This document shows, one piece after another, positions 5,898 through 9,181 of a DNA stretch of 9,181 bases. Below the pieces are notes generated by a model. The model was not told the DNA's origin. It did no database searches and saw only the letters and a list, made by a program, of their open reading frames with translations. The translations under genes and the position numbers were made by a program. The stretch is from UMGS75 sp964507405 (GTDB taxonomy: Bacteria; Bacillota_I; Bacilli_A; ML615J-28; CAG-313), in NCBI GenBank assembly GCA_964507405.1, contig CAZDPJ010000037.1, positions 1 to 9,181 on the forward strand. The letters run 5' to 3'. How positions within the stretch are numbered: position 1 is the stretch's first letter; each line of letters starts with the position of its first letter.

Positions 5898-6323
5898 ATG
5901 GCGTATGTTACCATTCCCCAAGACCTAACAAAAGTCAAAAGCAAAGTCATGTTTGGTCTCACCAAACGGCAACTAATATGTTTCGGCGCGGCGGCACTCA
6001 TCGGAGTACCGCTTTTCTTTTTGCTCAAAGCGGTCATGAATACCACCGTCGCCACCCTTTGCATGATCTTAGTCATGCTCCCGTTCTTTCTTCTCGCTAT
6101 GTATGAGCGCCACGGTCAACCCCTGGAGGTGATTGCCGGTTATATCATCCGATCTATGTTCACAAGAACGAAGGAACGACCTTATCAGACAAGCAATTTC
6201 TATGCCGCAGTTGAGCGGCAAATGCAGACAGAAAAGGAGGTGATGGCTGTTGTCCGAAAAGCAAAGAAAAGAGCCGCAGGCAGTCAGAGCGGCAAAACCG
6301 AAGGTAAAGCTGACAAACGCTGA
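5898..6323 (+). CDS. prgI: PrgI family inner-membrane transfer protein
   Basis: This 141-residue protein starts MAYVTIPQDLTKVKSKVMFGLTKRQL, the usual opening of PrgI-family proteins. Two adjacent membrane helices follow at about 25-46 and 50-68, then FTRTKERPYQTSNFYAAVE and a basic C-terminus. The ATG at 5898 is preferred over one at 5829 because AAAGGAGG (5883-5890) lies just before it and the family motif starts there; the longer form would overlap the methyltransferase gene by 67 bp. PrgI proteins, with VirB4, are core inner-membrane parts of Gram-positive type IV secretion systems. The C-terminal 25 codons overlap the start of virB4. Confidence 0.88.
   Translation: MAYVTIPQDLTKVKSKVMFGLTKRQLICFGAAALIGVPLFFLLKAVMNTTVATLCMILVMLPFFLLAMYERHGQPLEVIAGYIIRSMFTRTKERPYQTSNFYAAVERQMQTEKEVMAVVRKAKKRAAGSQSGKTEGKADKR
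6234..6243 (+). promoter_or_regulatory. Shine-Dalgarno that decides the TTG start of virB4
   Basis: AAGGAGGTGA at 6234-6243 is a near-perfect match to the anti-Shine-Dalgarno. It lies inside prgI and is followed at 6250 by TTG in the virB4 frame. The ATG at 6243-6245 is in the prgI frame, so it cannot start virB4. No other ATG in the virB4 frame occurs before about residue 54. Confidence 0.7.
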
Positions 6324-8679
6324 AAAGCGTGAGATCAGACGCATTATCGAAAATGCGAAGGGCGACGGCAAGGCAAGGACGGCGCAGGATACCTTACCTT
6401 TCCGTCAGATGTACCCGGACGGCCTCTGCCGTCTGGATGAAAAGAGCTGGTCCCGCTGTATCGAGTTTGAGGACGTGAATTATCAGCTTGCCAAGCCCGA
6501 CGATCAGACGGCGATTTTTGAAGCTCTCTGCGATATGTATAATGCCCACGACGCTTCTATCGGTATGCAGCTCTCCCTTGTGAGCCGCCGCATGAACCGG
6601 GAGGATTTCGTGAAGCGTATCGAGATTGCGGCCCAGGGAGACAGCTTCGACCATATCCGCGAGTGCTACACGCAAATGCTCCGGGGGCAGCTTGAAAAAG
6701 GCAACAACGGCCTGATTAAAACAAAATATCTTGTACTCACCATCGAGGCGGAAGATATCAAAACGGCAAGGGCGAGGTTTTCCCGTATCACAATGGACGC
6801 GCTCAACCATTTCAAGGTGATTGGCGCCCTGGCAAAAGAACTGACCGGCCGTGAATGGCTGGAGGTGCTGCACGGCATCCTCCACCCGGACGGCGAGCGG
6901 TTTTCCTTTGAATGGGGCTGGCTTGCCCCTTCGGGCCTTTCTGTCAAGGATTTTATCGCCCCGTCCTCCTTCCGTTTCGGGGAGTCGAGGAAATTTACGA
7001 TGGCGGATAAATTCTGTGCCGCGTCCTTCTTGCAGATCAGTGCGCCCGAGATGGACGACCGGCTGCTCACCGAGCTTCTGGATACCGACAGTAATATTCT
7101 CGTCAGTCTCCATATCCGCAGCATGGACCAGAACGAGGCGATCAAGACCGTCAAGCGCAAGATAACTGATATCGACAGCATGAAGATCGACGCACAGAAA
7201 AAGGCGGTTCGTGAAGGGTTCGACATGGATATCATCCCGACCGACATTGCCACCTATGCGAGCGAGGCAAAGAATATCCTCCGTGACCTGCAAAGCAGAA
7301 ACGAGAGAATGTTTCTCCTGACCTTCCTTGTGGTGAACTTCGCGGACAGCAGACAAAAGCTGGATAACGACCTTCTCCGCGCGGCAAGCGTGGCGCAGAA
7401 ATATAACTGTCAGCTTGTGCGTCTGGATTTCCAGCAGGAGGACGGTTTCGTATCGGCCCTGCCTCTCGGTGTCAACCGTATCAAGATACAGCGAGGGCTT
7501 ACGACTTCCTCCGTTGCGGTGTTCGTTCCCTTTACCACACAGGAGATTTTCCACGGCGGCGAGTCACTTTACTATGGACTCAATGCCACCTCCGGCAATA
7601 TGATCCTTGCCGACCGAAAGAGACTGAAAACGCCTAACGGTATGATCTTAGGCACACCGGGCAGCGGCAAAAGTTTCTCGGCAAAGAGGTCAATCCTGGG
7701 GACTTTCCTGAGCACGAAGGACGATATCCTGATTTGCGATCCCGAGGCGGAATATTTCCCGGTGGTAAATAGGCTGAACGGCCAGGTCATCAAGATATCC
7801 CCGACAAGCAGGCAGTATGTGAACCCTATGGATATCAACCTCAATTACAGCGAGGACGACAACCCCCTGGCGTTAAAATCCGATTTCATCCTGTCCTTCT
7901 GCGAGCTTGCGGCAGGCGGAAGGAACGGGCTGGAGCCGGTGGAAAAGACCCTCATAGACCGGGCCGTCCGTACCGTGTACCGTCCGTATATGGCAGACCC
8001 CCGACCGGAGACTATGCCGATCCTGGAGGACCTTTACGACGAGATCAAACGGCAACCGGAGCCGGAGGCACAGAGAGTCGCCGCCGCCCTGGAACTCTAT
8101 GTGCATGGTTCGCTCAATGTGTTCAACCATCGGACGAATGTTGATATCAATAACCGCCTTGTGTGCTTTGATATCAAGGAGCTTGGCAAGCAGCTCAAAA
8201 GCCTGGGAATGCTCGTCATTCAAGACCAGGTATGGAACAGAGTCTCCCAAAACCGAGACCTGGGTAAATCCACCTGGTATTTCGTTGACGAGTTCCACCT
8301 TCTGCTGCACGGCGAGGTGGGAGCCTGGAGCGTGGAGATTTGGAAACGCTTCCGTAAATGGGGCGGTATTCCCACAGGTATCACGCAGAATATCAAGGAC
8401 CTTCTTTCCTCCTCGGAGATCGAGAATATCTTTGAGAACAGCGATTTTGTGTACCTTCTCAACCAGGCAAGCGGCGACCGCAAGATACTTTGTGAACGCC
8501 TGAATATCTCCAATCAGCAGGCAACGCATATCTCAAACGCAGGACCCGGGCAGGGGCTTATCTTCTTCGGCAACGTGATCTTGCCATTCGTGGATAACTT
8601 CCCGAAGGATAACGAGCTATACGAAATTATGACCACAAAACTTGGTGAAACAGTGAAAGGAGAAACCACGCATGAATAA
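6250..8679 (+). CDS. virB4: VirB4-like conjugal transfer ATPase (CD1110-type)
   Basis: This 809-residue cytoplasmic/membrane-associated ATPase powers assembly and function of the type IV secretion channel. Residues 1 to about 50 are a basic, lysine-rich leader. The core begins TLPFRQMYPDGLCRLDEKSWSR and continues with the typical EFEDVNYQLA. Walker A is GTPGSGKS at 468-475. DILICDPEAEYFPVV follows at about 493-507. Walker B is WYFVDEFHLLLHGE with D680 and E681. ITQNIKDLL and SNAGPGQGLIFFGNVILPF near the C-terminus are also usual in the family. The start is TTG at 6250, which overlaps prgI by 74 bases. The gene is intact, and its last eight bases are shared with the next gene. Confidence 0.93.
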   Translation: MSEKQRKEPQAVRAAKPKVKLTNAEKREIRRIIENAKGDGKARTAQDTLPFRQMYPDGLCRLDEKSWSRCIEFEDVNYQLAKPDDQTAIFEALCDMYNAHDASIGMQLSLVSRRMNREDFVKRIEIAAQGDSFDHIRECYTQMLRGQLEKGNNGLIKTKYLVLTIEAEDIKTARARFSRITMDALNHFKVIGALAKELTGREWLEVLHGILHPDGERFSFEWGWLAPSGLSVKDFIAPSSFRFGESRKFTMADKFCAASFLQISAPEMDDRLLTELLDTDSNILVSLHIRSMDQNEAIKTVKRKITDIDSMKIDAQKKAVREGFDMDIIPTDIATYASEAKNILRDLQSRNERMFLLTFLVVNFADSRQKLDNDLLRAASVAQKYNCQLVRLDFQQEDGFVSALPLGVNRIKIQRGLTTSSVAVFVPFTTQEIFHGGESLYYGLNATSGNMILADRKRLKTPNGMILGTPGSGKSFSAKRSILGTFLSTKDDILICDPEAEYFPVVNRLNGQVIKISPTSRQYVNPMDINLNYSEDDNPLALKSDFILSFCELAAGGRNGLEPVEKTLIDRAVRTVYRPYMADPRPETMPILEDLYDEIKRQPEPEAQRVAAALELYVHGSLNVFNHRTNVDINNRLVCFDIKELGKQLKSLGMLVIQDQVWNRVSQNRDLGKSTWYFVDEFHLLLHGEVGAWSVEIWKRFRKWGGIPTGITQNIKDLLSSSEIENIFENSDFVYLLNQASGDRKILCERLNISNQQATHISNAGPGQGLIFFGNVILPFVDNFPKDNELYEIMTTKLGETVKGETTHE

Positions 8680-9058
8680 CGAAAACATTTATCTCATTCC
8701 CGAAAGCTCTTATAAGGATATCATCAATGACCGCATCCTCCTGTATGGCTTTGTCAAGCAGCTTGCGCTTATGGTAGAGAAAGCACATACCCCCATAGAT
8801 TTGGAACGTCTGAAAGCGGCGTCAGCTTCCTTCTTGGAGCAGGCGGATATTCTCTTTGAGGCTTGGGAGGGCCACGATTTTTATACTGTCTGTGGCGACG
8901 ACATCACCGATAAAGATACCGAAGGTGAGACCTCCTTCGGTGAAACGATGTGGGGATTGATCACAAAAAGCAAGGCGGTAACGGCGGACATGGAGACCGT
9001 TCTTGCGGAGCTTGACGGCGAGCTTGCCGCCTTCCGTCGCAACGGAAGCGATGAATAA
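8672..9058 (+). CDS. Acidic protein of unknown function
   Basis: This 128-residue soluble protein is not one I recognise. It is acidic and mostly predicted helical: a first block to about residue 70 (DIINDRILLYGFVKQLALMV, then DLERLKAASASFLEQADILFEAW), a polar loop VCGDDITDKDTEGETSF around 73-89, and a second helical block to the end. No cysteine pair, metal motif or membrane segment is visible. Start ATG 8672 has AAAGGAG (8656-8662). The gene shares ATGAATAA with the end of virB4 and another ATGAATAA with the start of the cytosine methyltransferase. Its position suggests an accessory transfer role or a partner of the methyltransferase; both are inference. Confidence 0.75.
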   Translation: MNNENIYLIPESSYKDIINDRILLYGFVKQLALMVEKAHTPIDLERLKAASASFLEQADILFEAWEGHDFYTVCGDDITDKDTEGETSFGETMWGLITKSKAVTADMETVLAELDGELAAFRRNGSDE

Positions 9059-9181
9059 ACCGACCCATGTGAGCCTGTTTTCCGGCATAGGCGGTCTCGA
9101 CCTTGCGGCGGAGGCCGCAGGGTTTGAAACCGTCTGCCAGTGCGAGTGGGCGGATTTTCCGCACTCTGTTCTCTCGGCACG
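9051..9181 (+). CDS. C5-cytosine DNA methyltransferase, 5' part only
   Basis: Only the first 43 codons and two bases lie in the window, and the gene continues to the right. They begin MNKPTHVSLFSGIGGLDLA. FSGIGGLDLA at 10-19 is motif I of C5-cytosine DNA methyltransferases, the S-adenosylmethionine-binding loop, and CEWADFPHSVL at 31-41 fits motif II with acidic residue E32. The catalytic PCQ motif would lie beyond the window, so activity cannot be judged. The start overlaps the preceding gene by eight bases and has only a weak GGAAG upstream, consistent with translational coupling. The likely role is methylation of element or host DNA against restriction; target and partner are unknown. Confidence 0.88.
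   Translation, partial: MNKPTHVSLFSGIGGLDLAAEAAGFETVCQCEWADFPHSVLSA

Noticed and set aside
6394..7554. Long open frame of 386 residues on the - strand
   Set aside because: It lies wholly opposite virB4, which has intact Walker A and B motifs in its own frame. The reverse product matches no family I know and has no good ribosome-binding site.
594..8724. At least 15 GATATC sites where about two would be expected by chance
   Set aside because: Most checked examples are in-frame Asp-Ile (GAT ATC) or another Ile codon context, so codon preference is the simpler explanation than a maintained recognition site.

Overview
The window is part of the conjugation module of an integrative and conjugative element (ICE) or conjugative transposon. 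The layout matches the elements common in gut Clostridia (Lachnospiraceae/Ruminococcaceae and the Clostridioides difficile CTn group). The placement rests on recognisable families: PcfB/DUF3801, a CD1115-type VirD4, Maff2, a CD1112-type TrbL/VirB6-like protein, PrgI and a CD1110-type VirB4. Strong AAGGAGG ribosome-binding sites and moderate GC content fit the same host group. All genes lie on the + strand and are tightly packed, as in one long operon.

Layout. Positions 1-305 hold no convincing gene. This stretch ends in a 9-bp hairpin and a textbook intrinsic terminator (246-279) that sits directly in front of the first gene's ribosome-binding site. A 173-residue protein of unknown function follows (306-827). 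Next comes a 174-bp gap with unusual inverted-repeat potential. A replication-initiator-like protein with an N-terminal winged helix and a C-terminal DUF6017-like domain (1002-1937) then starts a compact run: PcfB (1938-2426), the VirD4 coupling ATPase (2423-4180), a small two-span Maff2 protein (4217-4432), a polytopic TrbL/VirB6-like channel protein (4453-5322), an MT-A70 adenine methyltransferase (5332-5895), PrgI (5898-6323), the VirB4 ATPase with a TTG start (6250-8679), an acidic 128-residue unknown (8672-9058), and the first 43 codons of a C5-cytosine DNA methyltransferase that runs off the window end (9051-9181+).

How the genes fit together. PcfB and VirD4 would bring the relaxosome-bound DNA to the channel. 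VirB4 powers assembly, and the TrbL/VirB6-like protein, PrgI and Maff2 supply inner-membrane channel parts. The initiator probably supports autonomous replication of the excised element. The two methyltransferases, seen with no restriction endonuclease in the window, probably modify the element or its host DNA so that it survives restriction.

The most interesting signal lies inside the initiator gene. Seven 15-bp units in exact tandem (1305-1409) run into a 17% GC stretch (1402-1459) carrying a perfect 8-bp inverted repeat. After that come a second 15-bp-spaced direct repeat and a perfect 7-bp inverted repeat. This is the architecture of an iteron-type origin embedded in the initiator's own coding sequence, in the linker between its two domains.
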